Assembly: GCA_020073615.1 (NCBI GenBank)
Contig: JAIQEX010000070.1
Coordinates: 1 to 35,263, forward strand
DNA from: Terriglobia bacterium
Lineage (GTDB): Bacteria; Acidobacteriota; Terriglobia; Bryobacterales; Bryobacteraceae
DNA length: 35,263 bases
Direction: 5' to 3'
Shown: piece by piece, positions 6,585 through 15,981 of the stretch
How positions within the stretch are numbered: the stretch's first letter is position 1
Layout of the letters: each line of letters begins with the position of its first letter
Notes under the pieces: generated by a model
What the model was told of the DNA's origin: nothing
Seen by the model: only the letters and a program-made list of their open reading frames with translations
Database searches by the model: none
Made by a program: the position numbers and the translations under genes

Positions 6585-9193
6585 TGAACAGACTGCTGCG
6601 CCGTTTGCGATACCTGCGCGACCGGCGCCAGATGGAGGCCGACCTGGCGGAAGAAATCAGAATCCACCAGGCCATGGCCGCGCGCGACCTGGAGCGGCGA
6701 GGCATGACGGCCGCGGAAGCGGCGCTCGAAGGCCGCCGCGCCATGGGCGCGATCGCGCAAATGCGGGAGGACGCGCGCGGCGTCTGGACCTGGCCGTGGC
6801 TGGAAAGCGTGTGGCAGGATCTGGGCTATGCGGCGCGCAGTTTTCGGAGACAACCGGGATTCGCGGCCGTCGCCATCCTGGCGCTGGCCTGCGGCATCGG
6901 CCTAAACACCAGCCTGTTCACGGTGTTCAATGCGGTGGCCTTGCGGCCGTGGTCCGTGCGCGAACCGGCGCGGGTGGTAAGAGTCTTCGGCTTCGTCCGC
7001 GATGTCGTGAAGCAGTTCGACACCCTCGGCGGCTTCTCCGCCGTCGAATACCGCTACCTGGCCGAGCACACCAAATCCATGTCCGGGCTCTTCTTGATGC
7101 GCGGCGAAGGCGGCCTGCATACGGACGTGGGAAAGGCCCGCGGACAATACGTCACCGCCAACTACTTTCGGGTGCTGGGCGTGGAAATGGAGCGAGGCCG
7201 CGGTTTTCTGGCGGAAGAAGATCGTAGCGAGTCGCCGGTAGCGGTAGCCGTACTGAGCTACACCGCCTGGCAGAATCGCTTTGCCGCGGATCCCGCGGTC
7301 CTGGGCCGGCATATCAGGATTGAAGAGGTGCCTTTCACCATCGTCGGTGTCGCCCCACCCGATTTCGGCGGAACCAACCCGGAGCCCACGGATCTCTGGC
7401 TGCCGTTTCGCAGCATGGCGATGCTCAATCCCAACGATTCATGGGCTCGTGCCTTCCTGCGCGACCGCAATTCCTGCTGCGCCGATGTCGCCGGGCGGCT
7501 GGCGCCGGGCATATCGCGCGCGCAGGCGCGCACTGAACTCGGGATGCTCAGGGCCGACTTCCACCACCAGTTCGGAGAGAAGAGCCTTGGTGTCGTGCTG
7601 CGGGGCACCGCGCCGCTACAGAGTATCGGCCGCAAGGCTGGGAATTTCTACGCCGTCTTCGGCCTGATGTTTGCCGGCGTCATGCTGGTGTTGCTGTTGG
7701 CCTGTGCCAACGTCGGCAACCTGTTGCTGGCCCGTGCGGCAGCGCGGCGCCGGGAAATCGGCGTGCGCCTGTCGTTGGGCGCCGGCCGCGGACGCGTGGT
7801 GCGGCAGTTGTTTACCGAAAGCCTGCTGCTGGCCGGGATCGCGTCGGCTGGCGGCGTCTTCCTGGCGTTTGTCCTGCCGCGGCCGCTATTCACCCGTATC
7901 GCGGGCGTCGTATCGTTTCCCCTGCGGCCCGATGCGGTGGTTCTGGCGTTCACCCTGGGCCTGGCGGCGCTGGCCTGTGTTGCGTTCGGGCTGGCCCCGG
8001 CCTTGCACGCCACGCGAGACAACTGCAGCGGCGCGCTCAAGCAGCGCCAGGCGCCGGCGCGCGGCTCTCTCTCCCTGCGCAGTTTCTTGCTCACCGTGCA
8101 GGTGGCGGTCAGCGCGATTCTGCTGGTGGGCGCCGGTTTGATGGTACGCGGGGTCCAGCACGCGCGCGCACTGGACCCGGGGTTTGCCGTCGAGGGCGTG
8201 GACAGCTTGGCTTTCGAATTCCCCACAAGCGCGTACCAGACCACGCGCGTCGCGGGCTTCTACGACAACCTGGCGCGCGGGCTCGATGGTCTGCCCGGCG
8301 CGCTCCCGTTTGGCTTTACTGCGCTCGATCCGCTGGGTAATACCAGGGGCTACACGAGCTTTCGTTTGCCGGGCCAGGATGACTCGCGCCGGAGCGGTAT
8401 CCTGACCAATACCGTCTCGGCCGGATACTTCGAGATCCTGCGGATTCCGATTGTGGCGGGCCGTAACTTCGAGCCCGCCGATTCCGGCCACAGCGTCCTG
8501 CTGATCAATCAGGCGATGGCGGACCGTTATTTTCCGCACGAGAGCGCCATCGGCAAGTCCGTGATCATCGATAAACCGCAGCAGATCGTGGGGATCGTGC
8601 GCAACGCCCATACCTGGACGCTGGACGATGTCGAGCCGGCGCTGTATTTCCCGATCTCCTACGGACTGCCGCCGCGGCTGCTGCTCTCCCATACCGCCGC
8701 CAATATGGCCGCGGTGACCGCCCTGACAAAGAGCCTGGACCCCCGCGTCGAAATGCGCGAGACCCGGCTCAGCGACAACCTGGACCAATGGCTCAGCGCC
8801 ACCCGCATCGGCGCCCTGATTGCCGGCTTGCTGGGGGTTTTGGCGCTTTCGCTCGCCTCCATCGGAGTATCGGGTGTTTTCGCCTATGCCGTGCAGCAAC
8901 GCACCCAGGAGATCGGCATCCGCATGGCCCTGGGAGCCCGTCCCAGCCAGGTGATCGCCCTGGTTTTTCGTTCCGCCGGCCGCCCGCTCCTCGCCGGACT
9001 GGCGCTGGGGCTGCTGGCGTCGGTCGCCGGTGCGGCCTTGCTCCGGCAGTACATCTTCGGGCTAAGCCATCTGGACCCCGTGACCTACGTGGCGGTGCTG
9101 GGGACCTTGGCGATGGCCGGGATGGCCGCCACATGGCTGCCCGCCAGGCGGGCGGTGCGCGTGGATCCGATCGAGGCGCTGCGGCAGGATTAG
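6584..9193 (+). CDS. ADOP-type (acidobacterial duplicated orphan) ABC permease
   Basis: The 869-residue membrane protein has two MacB/FtsX-like halves. A cytoplasmic prefix (about 1-80, with a LAEEIRIHQAMAARDLERRG helix) leads to TM1 near residues 95-115 (PGFAAVAILALACGIG). A periplasmic MacB-type domain follows, then three TM segments near 360-510. The second half repeats the pattern: TM near 505-530, periplasmic domain, and three C-terminal TMs with IGIRMALGARPSQV between them and LPARRAVRVDPIEALR at the end. No ATPase gene lies next to it, hence 'orphan'. Start ATG at 6584 overlaps the padR stop. Substrate unknown; roles in export or envelope stress are inferred for the family. Confidence 0.9.
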   Translation: MNRLLRRLRYLRDRRQMEADLAEEIRIHQAMAARDLERRGMTAAEAALEGRRAMGAIAQMREDARGVWTWPWLESVWQDLGYAARSFRRQPGFAAVAILALACGIGLNTSLFTVFNAVALRPWSVREPARVVRVFGFVRDVVKQFDTLGGFSAVEYRYLAEHTKSMSGLFLMRGEGGLHTDVGKARGQYVTANYFRVLGVEMERGRGFLAEEDRSESPVAVAVLSYTAWQNRFAADPAVLGRHIRIEEVPFTIVGVAPPDFGGTNPEPTDLWLPFRSMAMLNPNDSWARAFLRDRNSCCADVAGRLAPGISRAQARTELGMLRADFHHQFGEKSLGVVLRGTAPLQSIGRKAGNFYAVFGLMFAGVMLVLLLACANVGNLLLARAAARRREIGVRLSLGAGRGRVVRQLFTESLLLAGIASAGGVFLAFVLPRPLFTRIAGVVSFPLRPDAVVLAFTLGLAALACVAFGLAPALHATRDNCSGALKQRQAPARGSLSLRSFLLTVQVAVSAILLVGAGLMVRGVQHARALDPGFAVEGVDSLAFEFPTSAYQTTRVAGFYDNLARGLDGLPGALPFGFTALDPLGNTRGYTSFRLPGQDDSRRSGILTNTVSAGYFEILRIPIVAGRNFEPADSGHSVLLINQAMADRYFPHESAIGKSVIIDKPQQIVGIVRNAHTWTLDDVEPALYFPISYGLPPRLLLSHTAANMAAVTALTKSLDPRVEMRETRLSDNLDQWLSATRIGALIAGLLGVLALSLASIGVSGVFAYAVQQRTQEIGIRMALGARPSQVIALVFRSAGRPLLAGLALGLLASVAGAALLRQYIFGLSHLDPVTYVAVLGTLAMAGMAATWLPARRAVRVDPIEALRQD

Positions 9194-9315
9194 TGGGGCA
9201 TTTGCCCCAATTCTCAGGGGCGACGCCACCAGACCGTTGCCTTCCCTCCTCTATTTTCAGCCATCCGGATCTTGGTCCCCTAAATGCAAGTGAGTGTCAT
9301 CTGGAGGGGGGACCA

Positions 9316-10383
9316 ATGAACTTCGATCAAGCGCCCATGCTGGTGATCTGGGAAGCGACCCAGGCCTGCGATTTGGCCTGCGTGCACTGCCGCGCGTCGG
9401 CGCAATCCGAACGCCACCCGGCGGAGCTGACCACCGAACAGGGATACCGCCTGCTCGACGAAATCCGCTCCTTTGGCGAGCCCCTGATGGTATTCACCGG
9501 CGGCGATCCGCTGAAGCGCCCCGATCTGTACGACCTGATCCGCTACAGCGTCAAAATCGGCCTACGCACCAACGTGACGCCCAGCGCTACACCGCTGCTA
9601 ACGGCCGAGGCCATCGACAAATTCAAAGAGGCCGGCATCACCCGCATGGCCATCAGCTTGGACGGCCCGGACGCCGCCACCCACGACGATTTCCGCGGCA
9701 TCCCGGGAACCTTCGATCGCGCCATGTTCGCCCTCGAGCACGCGCGCGACATCGGCCTGGACACACAGTTGCAGACCACCGTCACGCAGCGCAACATGGC
9801 CCGCCTGCCGGAAGTGGCCGAGATCGCCAAAAAGGTCCGCACCAAAATGTGGAGCCTGTTCTTCCTGATCGTGACCGGCCGCGCGCTGGAAAACGACGAC
9901 CTGGATGCGGCGGGATACGAAAAGGTCTTCGAGTTCATGTACGAGCTCTCGAAGACCGTGCCCTTCGGCGTCAAGACCACCGAGGCCATGCATTACCGCC
10001 GCTACGTGGCGCAGCGCATCAAGGCCGAACACGGCGTTACGGAAAACGAAAACGCCAAGGGCGTGGCGTGGCGCACCGCCGGGGTCAGCGACGGCAAGGG
10101 ATTCGTCTTCGTCTCCCATCAGGGCGACATTTTCCCCAGCGGATTTCTGCCGGTGAGCGGGGGCAACGTGCTGCGCGATTCGCTCACCGACGTGTACCGC
10201 AATTCGGGCCTGTTCCGCACCTTGCGCGACACCACCCAGCGCGAAGGCAAGTGCGGCATCTGCGAGTATCAGAAAGTTTGCGGTGGGTCGCGCTCGCGGG
10301 CCTACGCCTTTACCGGCGACTACTTGGCCGAGGACCCGCGCTGCATCTACCAACCACACATGACCGAAGCCTTGGTGGGGTAA
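9316..10383 (+). CDS. Radical SAM/SPASM protein (TIGR04053-like)
   Basis: The 355-residue protein begins FDQAPMLVIWEATQACDLAC and has the radical SAM cluster CxxxCxxC (Cys18, Cys22, Cys25). It continues with VFTGGDPLKRPDLYDLI, a TPSATPLLT strand, ISLDGPDAATHDDFRG, and a C-terminal SPASM-type cysteine region (CGICEYQKVCGG, later DPRCIYQP) that would hold auxiliary Fe-S clusters. The pattern fits the TIGR04053 group, related to AhbD/NirJ-type haem-modifying and peptide-modifying enzymes. No small precursor peptide or haem gene lies next to it, so the substrate is open. A strong GGAGGGGGG precedes the ATG. It is in the same direction as the permease but 122 bp away. Confidence 0.85.
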   Translation: MNFDQAPMLVIWEATQACDLACVHCRASAQSERHPAELTTEQGYRLLDEIRSFGEPLMVFTGGDPLKRPDLYDLIRYSVKIGLRTNVTPSATPLLTAEAIDKFKEAGITRMAISLDGPDAATHDDFRGIPGTFDRAMFALEHARDIGLDTQLQTTVTQRNMARLPEVAEIAKKVRTKMWSLFFLIVTGRALENDDLDAAGYEKVFEFMYELSKTVPFGVKTTEAMHYRRYVAQRIKAEHGVTENENAKGVAWRTAGVSDGKGFVFVSHQGDIFPSGFLPVSGGNVLRDSLTDVYRNSGLFRTLRDTTQREGKCGICEYQKVCGGSRSRAYAFTGDYLAEDPRCIYQPHMTEALVG

Positions 10384-10992
10384 GAGGCTCCAGCGAGAGG
10401 CTGCTTTGCGGGCGATGCCTTCCTTCCGACGCCGCGAAGAGGGCACGGGAACATTCGCTGCCTGCGAGGAGCTGCTGCCCCCGCTCTACCGCTGGATCAT
10501 GGCGCCTGTGCTGCGCCGCCGCCATGCCCGGGCTGGCGCTCGGTGTGGCAGGCGTCGGCAGCGATTGCCTCGCAGTGGTCCTGTTTGCCCTGCTGAAGTG
10601 GGCCGGGTTGCGGGCAGTGCAAACAGGCCTCAGCAGCGCGCGGGCCACCAACAGGCCCGGCGAGCGCGGAGCGTGCCATCGCGCCCGCGCGGTTTATGCG
10701 GCCGTTCCGGTGGCCGCGGCCGGCGTGCAAGGCGGCCAGCGCCCGCTCGCGGGTGCATCGGCCCATCTTTGGTAGAAAAAGTGCAGTTCCGGACACTTCC
10801 CGTCGAATTTTGGGTGTTTTCCCCCACCCGCGGAGCCGGCCGAAATTGCCGGGCAACGAAAAAATGAGAGTTTTTGGTGTGAAACTATTGACGCCGGGGC
10901 TCCGCTCGTGGTTTAATCGGGCCAGCCTGGACCAGCGGCGGGTTTTTTGGCTGGCGAGCTTGCGGTTTCGCGTTGAAGGGAAAGAATTTCTC
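10384..10992. other. Long non-coding or decayed interval
   Basis: No ORF in this stretch has convincing protein character on either strand; the open frames are Arg/Ala/Pro-rich, as expected by chance at this GC content. Near 10888-10917 there is a possible promoter (TTGACG, 18 bp, TTTAAT). A CCGGC/GCCGG hairpin lies near 10832-10852. The segment from about 10860 is more AT-rich, like a regulatory upstream region. It could be the remains of a lost gene, but I cannot identify one. Confidence 0.45.
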
Positions 10993-11021
10993 TTGACACC
11001 GGCCCTGCAATCAGTTATGAA
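10993..11021 (+). promoter_or_regulatory. Sigma-70-type promoter of the secreted-protein gene
   Basis: TTGACA (10993-10998) and TATGAA (11016-11021) are separated by 17 bp, the best promoter-like pair in this part of the window. Transcription would start near 11028, giving a 5' leader of about 260 nt before the ATG at 11289. Confidence 0.65.
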
Positions 11022-11114
11022 TATCTTTACCGCGTTTGGTTTCAGCGAGCAATTTTGCGTTTTGTACCCTGCGAAGCACAGAAGAGACACCAACAAAAAA
11101 CATGTGCTGCAGGC

Positions 11115-11186
11115 CGGACTTCAGTAAAAGTCCGATGGCTGGCTTGGTAGCCGTCGGAAAGTACGACTCTCCGCCCGACACGGAGA
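11115..11186 (+). promoter_or_regulatory. Structured 5' leader, candidate cis-regulatory RNA
   Basis: Three consecutive hairpins sit in the predicted leader: CGGACTT/AAGTCCG (11115-11134), GATGGCT/AGCCGTC (11134-11155, one G-U pair), and TCTCCG/CGGAGA (11168-11186). The stems are nearly contiguous, with purine-rich joins (GGAAAGTACGAC between the second and third). I could not match it to a riboswitch class I know. The arrangement suggests a folded RNA element controlling the downstream secreted protein, but protein-binding or plain mRNA stabilisation are equally possible. Confidence 0.45.
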
Positions 11187-11288
11187 AGTTCCCTAGGTTG
11201 ACTGAACGGTTTTGAGAGTGATTCATCGAGGCTCAGGTTGAGAGAGAACTTCGACCGATTCAATTTCGCACTTTACAAGGAGAAGGAA

Positions 11289-13313
11289 ATGGTAGATTTT
11301 CGCAGATGGATTACTGCGCTAGCGGTGCTTGCCCTCTTCGCGGGGCTGGCCAGCGCGCAGATAGGAACTCCAACTGGTGTGGGAGGCTCGCTCCCGCAGT
11401 CGTGCAACGGCAACTTCGCGACCAACGCGCAGCTTCGCGGCGAAGGTTTCACGGAGTTGGTTGGCGACATCGTGATTACTTGTACGCAGGGCGCCGCGCT
11501 GCCAATCACCACGCCGAACCCCACCAGGATCCCGTTTTCGGATATCACGGTATTCATTACCGGTTCGGGTGCTAGCAGCGCCATCACCAGCCGTCTGTTG
11601 GGGACCACCTCGAACACCCTTCCGAAAGCGTCGGAAGTATTGTTGATCATCGACGATCCGGGCACGGGCCTGACCCCGGCGGTGGCCGGATTCGGGCCGA
11701 ATGGGCCGCAGGTTGGTTGCAACAACTCGGCTGCGGGTTGTGTAGAGTTTCCCTTCAACGGGCCAAATGGTGTACAGGTGGCGACGAGCGATCCGACTGC
11801 TGAAACCGTCGTCCAGGGACCCAATGTGTTTCAGGGTGTCGTCGGCCAGTCGGGTGCCAATTCGGTCACCTTCTTTGGCGTCCCCATCCTGCCGGCAGCA
11901 TCGGCTGGCGTGCAGCACACGTATCGCATCACCAACATTCGCGTGAGCGCCTCCGGCCTTGGGGACCAGCAACAGGTTAGCGCGTTCATTTCCAGCAGCA
12001 ACCCCACCGCGTTCCCGGTGACATCGACCTCGCTGCTGGTTGGCACCGTCGCCAACCCGTCGCTGAATTTCCAGGTTGGCCGAACCACCAGCTTCAACTC
12101 CGTAACCAACTTCCAACAGTGCGTGGGTACGGGTAGCACCAAGGCATTCGCCGCCACCATCAGGTTCTCCGAGACGCGGGACGGCGCTGCCTTTAAGATC
12201 AGGCAGAGTGGGAACCAGAATATTCCGGGCGCCATCAATAACAACTCGGAATCGGGTTTCGTCTTCCCGTTCTTCGGGTCCAGCGTTCAGGGTGTCACCA
12301 ATGAGGCGGGCAGGGCCGATTTCGGTACGCGATTGAAGGCCGTGTTCTTCAACATACCCTCCGGCGTTACGATTTTTGCGCCAGTGGTCCTCAGCGGGTC
12401 TGGGGCACAGGCAATCCTGCTGCAGCAGGGCGCCGAGGGGGTAAGCGACCTGACCGGGTTCGGCGTCCCCTTCGTGCAGACGAATAATGCCGACTTCCAA
12501 CTCCCGAACACCAACAACACGGCAACAGCTATTTGGGAGGTCGTCAGTTCCAGTGCCAACCAGATCGACACCCTGTCGGGCAACGTCACGGTCTTATTCG
12601 CCTCCGACCCGCTGAATAACAGACCGTCGGCAACCGCGAGCGGGATATCAACGGTGCAGGGGAGTTACGCGCCAGAACCTTCGCAGGGCGCGTTTGCTGC
12701 AACCGCCGGACCCATCGCCAGCACCTCGGCTTTGATTCCGCGCTTCGCAGCGCCCACGGCTGCGCCCAGGACGTTCATCATCATCAACATCTGCCAGACC
12801 GTCTTGCTGTGGCCGTTCGTGACCGCCTCGCCGGGCTTTGACACCGGCATCGCCATCGCGAACACCTCGACTGACCCGATCAACCTGGACGGGAATGCTC
12901 AGGCCGGTTCATGTACGTTGAACTGGTTCGGCACCACCACCGCCGGGACTACGCCGCCGCCCACTCTGGGTTGCGACCAGCCTAAAGCAGGCGCGGTCTG
13001 CTTCCCCGTCGTCAAGACCGGAACTGTGCAGGCGACGGACGTCATCACCGTGCTGGGCAACACCGGGTTCCAGGGCTACATGATCGCCGTTTGCAACTTC
13101 CAGTTTGCGCACGGCTATGCGGCCGTCACGGACCTTGGTGTCCAGCACCTGCTCTCGAATTACCTGGCGCTCGTGCTCACCGACGACCCCGGGTTCTGCG
13201 GTATCAGCGGTGCCACCTTTATCGACGGGGATGGCAACACTGTTAATATTACCGGGGCGAACTGCGGCGTCGTGCGCGGCGGTATGCCTCAAGCGGAGAA
13301 CGTGTCGCGCTAA
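11289..13313 (+). CDS. Large secreted protein of unknown function (acidobacterial type)
   Basis: The 674-residue product begins with a signal peptide (WITALAVLALFAGLASA, cleavage likely after ASAQ), so it is exported. The mature part is rich in Asn, Thr, Ser, Gly and Val with beta-strand character. It includes an early cysteine (QSCNGNFATNAQLRGEGFTE), ELVGDIVITCTQG, a VFITGSG...SRLLGTTS segment, SEVLLIIDDPG, and several further cysteines toward the C-terminus (INICQTVLLWPF, GSCTLNWFG). I recall proteins with this layout in Solibacter-like genomes but no established function. The ATG at 11289 follows AAGGAGAAGG. It has its own promoter, long leader and terminator, so it is monocistronic. Confidence 0.75.
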   Translation: MVDFRRWITALAVLALFAGLASAQIGTPTGVGGSLPQSCNGNFATNAQLRGEGFTELVGDIVITCTQGAALPITTPNPTRIPFSDITVFITGSGASSAITSRLLGTTSNTLPKASEVLLIIDDPGTGLTPAVAGFGPNGPQVGCNNSAAGCVEFPFNGPNGVQVATSDPTAETVVQGPNVFQGVVGQSGANSVTFFGVPILPAASAGVQHTYRITNIRVSASGLGDQQQVSAFISSSNPTAFPVTSTSLLVGTVANPSLNFQVGRTTSFNSVTNFQQCVGTGSTKAFAATIRFSETRDGAAFKIRQSGNQNIPGAINNNSESGFVFPFFGSSVQGVTNEAGRADFGTRLKAVFFNIPSGVTIFAPVVLSGSGAQAILLQQGAEGVSDLTGFGVPFVQTNNADFQLPNTNNTATAIWEVVSSSANQIDTLSGNVTVLFASDPLNNRPSATASGISTVQGSYAPEPSQGAFAATAGPIASTSALIPRFAAPTAAPRTFIIINICQTVLLWPFVTASPGFDTGIAIANTSTDPINLDGNAQAGSCTLNWFGTTTAGTTPPPTLGCDQPKAGAVCFPVVKTGTVQATDVITVLGNTGFQGYMIAVCNFQFAHGYAAVTDLGVQHLLSNYLALVLTDDPGFCGISGATFIDGDGNTVNITGANCGVVRGGMPQAENVSR

Positions 13314-13337
13314 AACTGATCCGTTGATGTTTTGCTA

Positions 13338-13370
13338 GGGGGGGGGGCTTCGGCCCCCCTCTTTTTTTTT
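13338..13370 (+). terminator. Rho-independent terminator
   Basis: A G-run pairs with a C-run across a CTTCGG tetraloop-type turn, directly followed by nine or more T residues (13362-13370). It lies 25 bp after the stop of the secreted-protein gene and would separate it from the next gene. Confidence 0.9.
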
Positions 13371-13474
13371 GCCTGGCCCCCCCTCCCGTATCGCCGCAAG
13401 AGGTGCTACACTACTTGTCTCACCGCGTCCATCCCAATCTAACCGCGTTCATTTCCATGAACCAGGAGGTCGTT

Positions 13475-15745
13475 TTGCCAAGAATCAGGACTTATGTATC
13501 CGGCGCGTTGCTCGTGGCTCTGTGCGGAGCGATTAGTGCGTCGGCGCAGGTAGCCAATCTCTCGGTCGTATCGGGTAACGGCCAGTTGTGCTGCACTGTG
13601 CTGAACAATGCTAACTTCCAGCCGCTGGTGGTTAAGGCCACCGATGCGGCCGGAAACCCAGTGGCCAATACCATCATCACCTGGACCATTACGACATCTG
13701 GAGCCCTCGCCGGCTCCGGCAACCTGATCGACCCGTCGGGAGCGCAGGATCCAGGGGCTTCCGTCGCGATCCGTACCGACACGAATGGACTCGCCACCGT
13801 CCAGTTTCAGCAGAATCTTTTGCCGCTGCAGGGTGAGCTGAATTCTCCGTACGTTCAGAATTCAATTCAGGCGGCAGCGAACAGCGGGAGCCCGGCAGTG
13901 ACTTTCGTCTCCAAGACGGCGCTACGAGATCCGTCGTCCGGGGTGAACCTGGTCACCGCGAATGCCCCCCTGGTGGGCGGGTTCGACCCCAGTGTGGTGC
14001 CGCCCCTCGCCGGACAATCCGGAACGCAGTTCACCACTCCAATCCAACTGAGGGTCGCCGGCCAGGGTCTGGCGAGCGCCGGCGTTCCCGGGGTATCGAT
14101 CCGCCTGGTGATCCCCGCCGATCAAGCCGCGACCATAGCGTGCGTTACGGGCGCGGGCGCCGATCCGGGCTCGGTCCTTTCTGACGCCAACGGTCTGGCG
14201 TCCTGCACCCCCGTGTTTGGCGGTTCCGGCTCGGGGACCTATTTTGTGCTGGCCGGCGGCATCACCAACACCGACCCGACGGTGGCACCAATCGGTTACG
14301 CCATATTCGGTCCCTATAGCCTGGGACCGATCACCCCGGCCGCGCCCGGATTGGTTACCATCGTCAGCGGCAATGCTCAAAGCGTCAATCCGGGGCAGGC
14401 TATCGCGGTTCCGTTGACCGCCAAGGTGACCGACGCCGCGGGCGCCAACCCGATTCCCAACGCGCAGGTGACGTGGACGGTCAGCCCGGCCGGCGCGGGC
14501 ACGCTCACCAATACCATCGCCACCAGCGACGTTAACGGCCAGGTTTCCACGAGCCTGACGCTGGCCGCCACCGCGTCCGGCGCGGTGCAGGTCAAGGTTG
14601 CGCTGGCGAGCAACGCCAACGTCTCCGCCACCTTTACCGTCAACGTGAACACGGTGATCAGCGGGCTGCAGAAACTCTCCGGCGATTCGCAAAACGCCAC
14701 CCGCAACACGGCGTTCACGCAGCCTCTGGTCGTGCAGGTGAACGACACCAGGGGCAACCCGGTTCCCAATACTCCGGTGCAGTTTGCGATCGCCGCCAGC
14801 TCCGTGGGAACGGCGACCCTCTCGGCGGCGGCCGTCAGCACCAACAACTCAGGCCAGGCGTCGATCACCGTGACGGCCGGATCCGCTGCCGGTGCGGTCG
14901 CAGTAACGGCCAGCTCCGGCGGCTTCACCCAGACCTTCAACCTCACGGTCGCGCTGCCGGGTCCCACTCTCACGCAAAGCGGCTTCCTGAACGGGGCCAG
15001 CTTCCAGGCGGGCTCCATTTCGCCCTGCAGCATCGCCACCATCGTCGGCACGGGCATCGCTCCCACCGTGCAGGGCGTGGTGGTGGCCAACCTCTCCAGC
15101 TTCGGATTCGGGCTCCTGCCCTTCGCGCTGGCTGGCGATACCGTCTCCTTCGGCGGCAGCCAGGCGCCCATTTACAACGTCGCCAATGTGGGCGGCCAAC
15201 AGCAGGTCAGCGTTCAGGTGCCGTGCGACGTGACCCCCGGCAACGTGCAGGTGACGGTCAACGTCAACGGCGCCACGGCCAACATCACCGTGCCCGTGGG
15301 CACCGTCAGCCCCGGTATTTTCCAGACCACCATGTCCGATGGCGTCGTACGCGCGGTGATGGTGCGGGCCGACGGCTCGTTCATGAGTCCTTCGAATCCG
15401 GCCCGGCTCGGCGAGCGGGTCCGCGCCTACCTGACCGGGATGGGACAGACGTCGCCCGCCATCGCCACCAACGAAATCGATAACCCCGGCGCCGACCTGG
15501 TGGGCAAAGACGCCACCGTGACGGGCTCCGTCGTCGTTGGCATTACCAACAACGCCGGCCAGGGTGCGGGCGTTACCGCGGACAGCGTCCGCTATGCGCC
15601 AGACCTGATCGGAGTCTACGAGGTCGCCTTCCAGATTCCTTTTGACGCTGCCACCGGAAACAGCGTCACATTCTCGATTTCCATCACTCCGGCGGGCGGC
15701 GGCACCCAGGTCAGCAGCCTGGGCAGCAAGATTATCGTCCAGTAA
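13475..15745 (+). CDS. Secreted Ig-like repeat protein with Solibacter C-terminal domain
   Basis: I choose the TTG at 13475 because a perfect AGGAGG (13464-13469) lies just before it; an in-frame ATG at 13457 precedes that site. The product is 756 residues. A signal peptide (YVSGALLVALCGAISASAQ) is followed by bacterial Ig-like (Big_1/invasin-type) domains: 'LSVVSGNGQ...VKATDAAGNPV', 'VTIVSGNAQSV...AKVTDAAG', and 'LQKLSGDSQ...VQVNDTRGNPVPN'. The last 250 residues match the TIGR03437-type 'Solibacter' domain: FLNGASFQAGSISPCSIATI, VSVQVPCDV, SPGIFQT, then a TGMGQTSPA turn. The protein probably acts at the cell surface or outside the cell; ligand or adhesion role is inferred from the Ig-like repeats. 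Confidence 0.85.
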   Translation: MPRIRTYVSGALLVALCGAISASAQVANLSVVSGNGQLCCTVLNNANFQPLVVKATDAAGNPVANTIITWTITTSGALAGSGNLIDPSGAQDPGASVAIRTDTNGLATVQFQQNLLPLQGELNSPYVQNSIQAAANSGSPAVTFVSKTALRDPSSGVNLVTANAPLVGGFDPSVVPPLAGQSGTQFTTPIQLRVAGQGLASAGVPGVSIRLVIPADQAATIACVTGAGADPGSVLSDANGLASCTPVFGGSGSGTYFVLAGGITNTDPTVAPIGYAIFGPYSLGPITPAAPGLVTIVSGNAQSVNPGQAIAVPLTAKVTDAAGANPIPNAQVTWTVSPAGAGTLTNTIATSDVNGQVSTSLTLAATASGAVQVKVALASNANVSATFTVNVNTVISGLQKLSGDSQNATRNTAFTQPLVVQVNDTRGNPVPNTPVQFAIAASSVGTATLSAAAVSTNNSGQASITVTAGSAAGAVAVTASSGGFTQTFNLTVALPGPTLTQSGFLNGASFQAGSISPCSIATIVGTGIAPTVQGVVVANLSSFGFGLLPFALAGDTVSFGGSQAPIYNVANVGGQQQVSVQVPCDVTPGNVQVTVNVNGATANITVPVGTVSPGIFQTTMSDGVVRAVMVRADGSFMSPSNPARLGERVRAYLTGMGQTSPAIATNEIDNPGADLVGKDATVTGSVVVGITNNAGQGAGVTADSVRYAPDLIGVYEVAFQIPFDAATGNSVTFSISITPAGGGTQVSSLGSKIIVQ

Positions 15746-15754
15746 ATCGGATCG

Positions 15755-15840
15755 AGGAGTCAGAAGACAGGAGTCAGAAGCCAGAATGGCATCCGCCACC
15801 CGGTCATTCTGACTCCTGACTTCCTCGACTCCTGACTCCT
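15755..15840. repeat. Long inverted repeat built of GGAGTCAGAAG units
   Basis: The left arm (15755-15789) has two GGAGTCAGAAG-type units ending in CCAGAATG. The right arm (15803-15840) contains the complementary units (CATTCTGACTCCTGACTTCC, then GACTCCTGACTCCT). The loop is about a dozen bases. The RNA could form a long imperfect hairpin and act as a terminator for the secreted protein, although no T-run follows. The repeated-unit structure is more like a small non-coding repeat element. The rest of 15841-15980 shows no gene. Confidence 0.75.
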
Positions 15841-15981
15841 ATCCTTCGCCTCTTATTCGCCCAATATCTACATGTTGTGTGTTGCGTAACTATTGTAGAC
15901 CCCGTAGTGTCCCCATAACTCCGTAGCTATCAGCAAGATCCTGAAAAAAACACTTGCTAATCCGAAGTGGGCGTGGCACTA

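Noticed and set aside
10406-10867. Plus-strand ORF of 153 residues in the interval after the radical SAM gene
   Set aside because: Composition is Arg/Pro/Ala-rich with no motif or ribosome binding site, and competing frames of similar quality exist on both strands.
11115-11186. Cyclic di-GMP (GEMM) riboswitch
   Set aside because: A GGTAGCC-like string is present, but the conserved GEMM core segments and the tetraloop-receptor arrangement are not.
13338-13400. Sequencing artefact in the long G/C/T runs
   Set aside because: The runs form a normal terminator hairpin with a T-tail between two co-directional genes, so a biological explanation is adequate.
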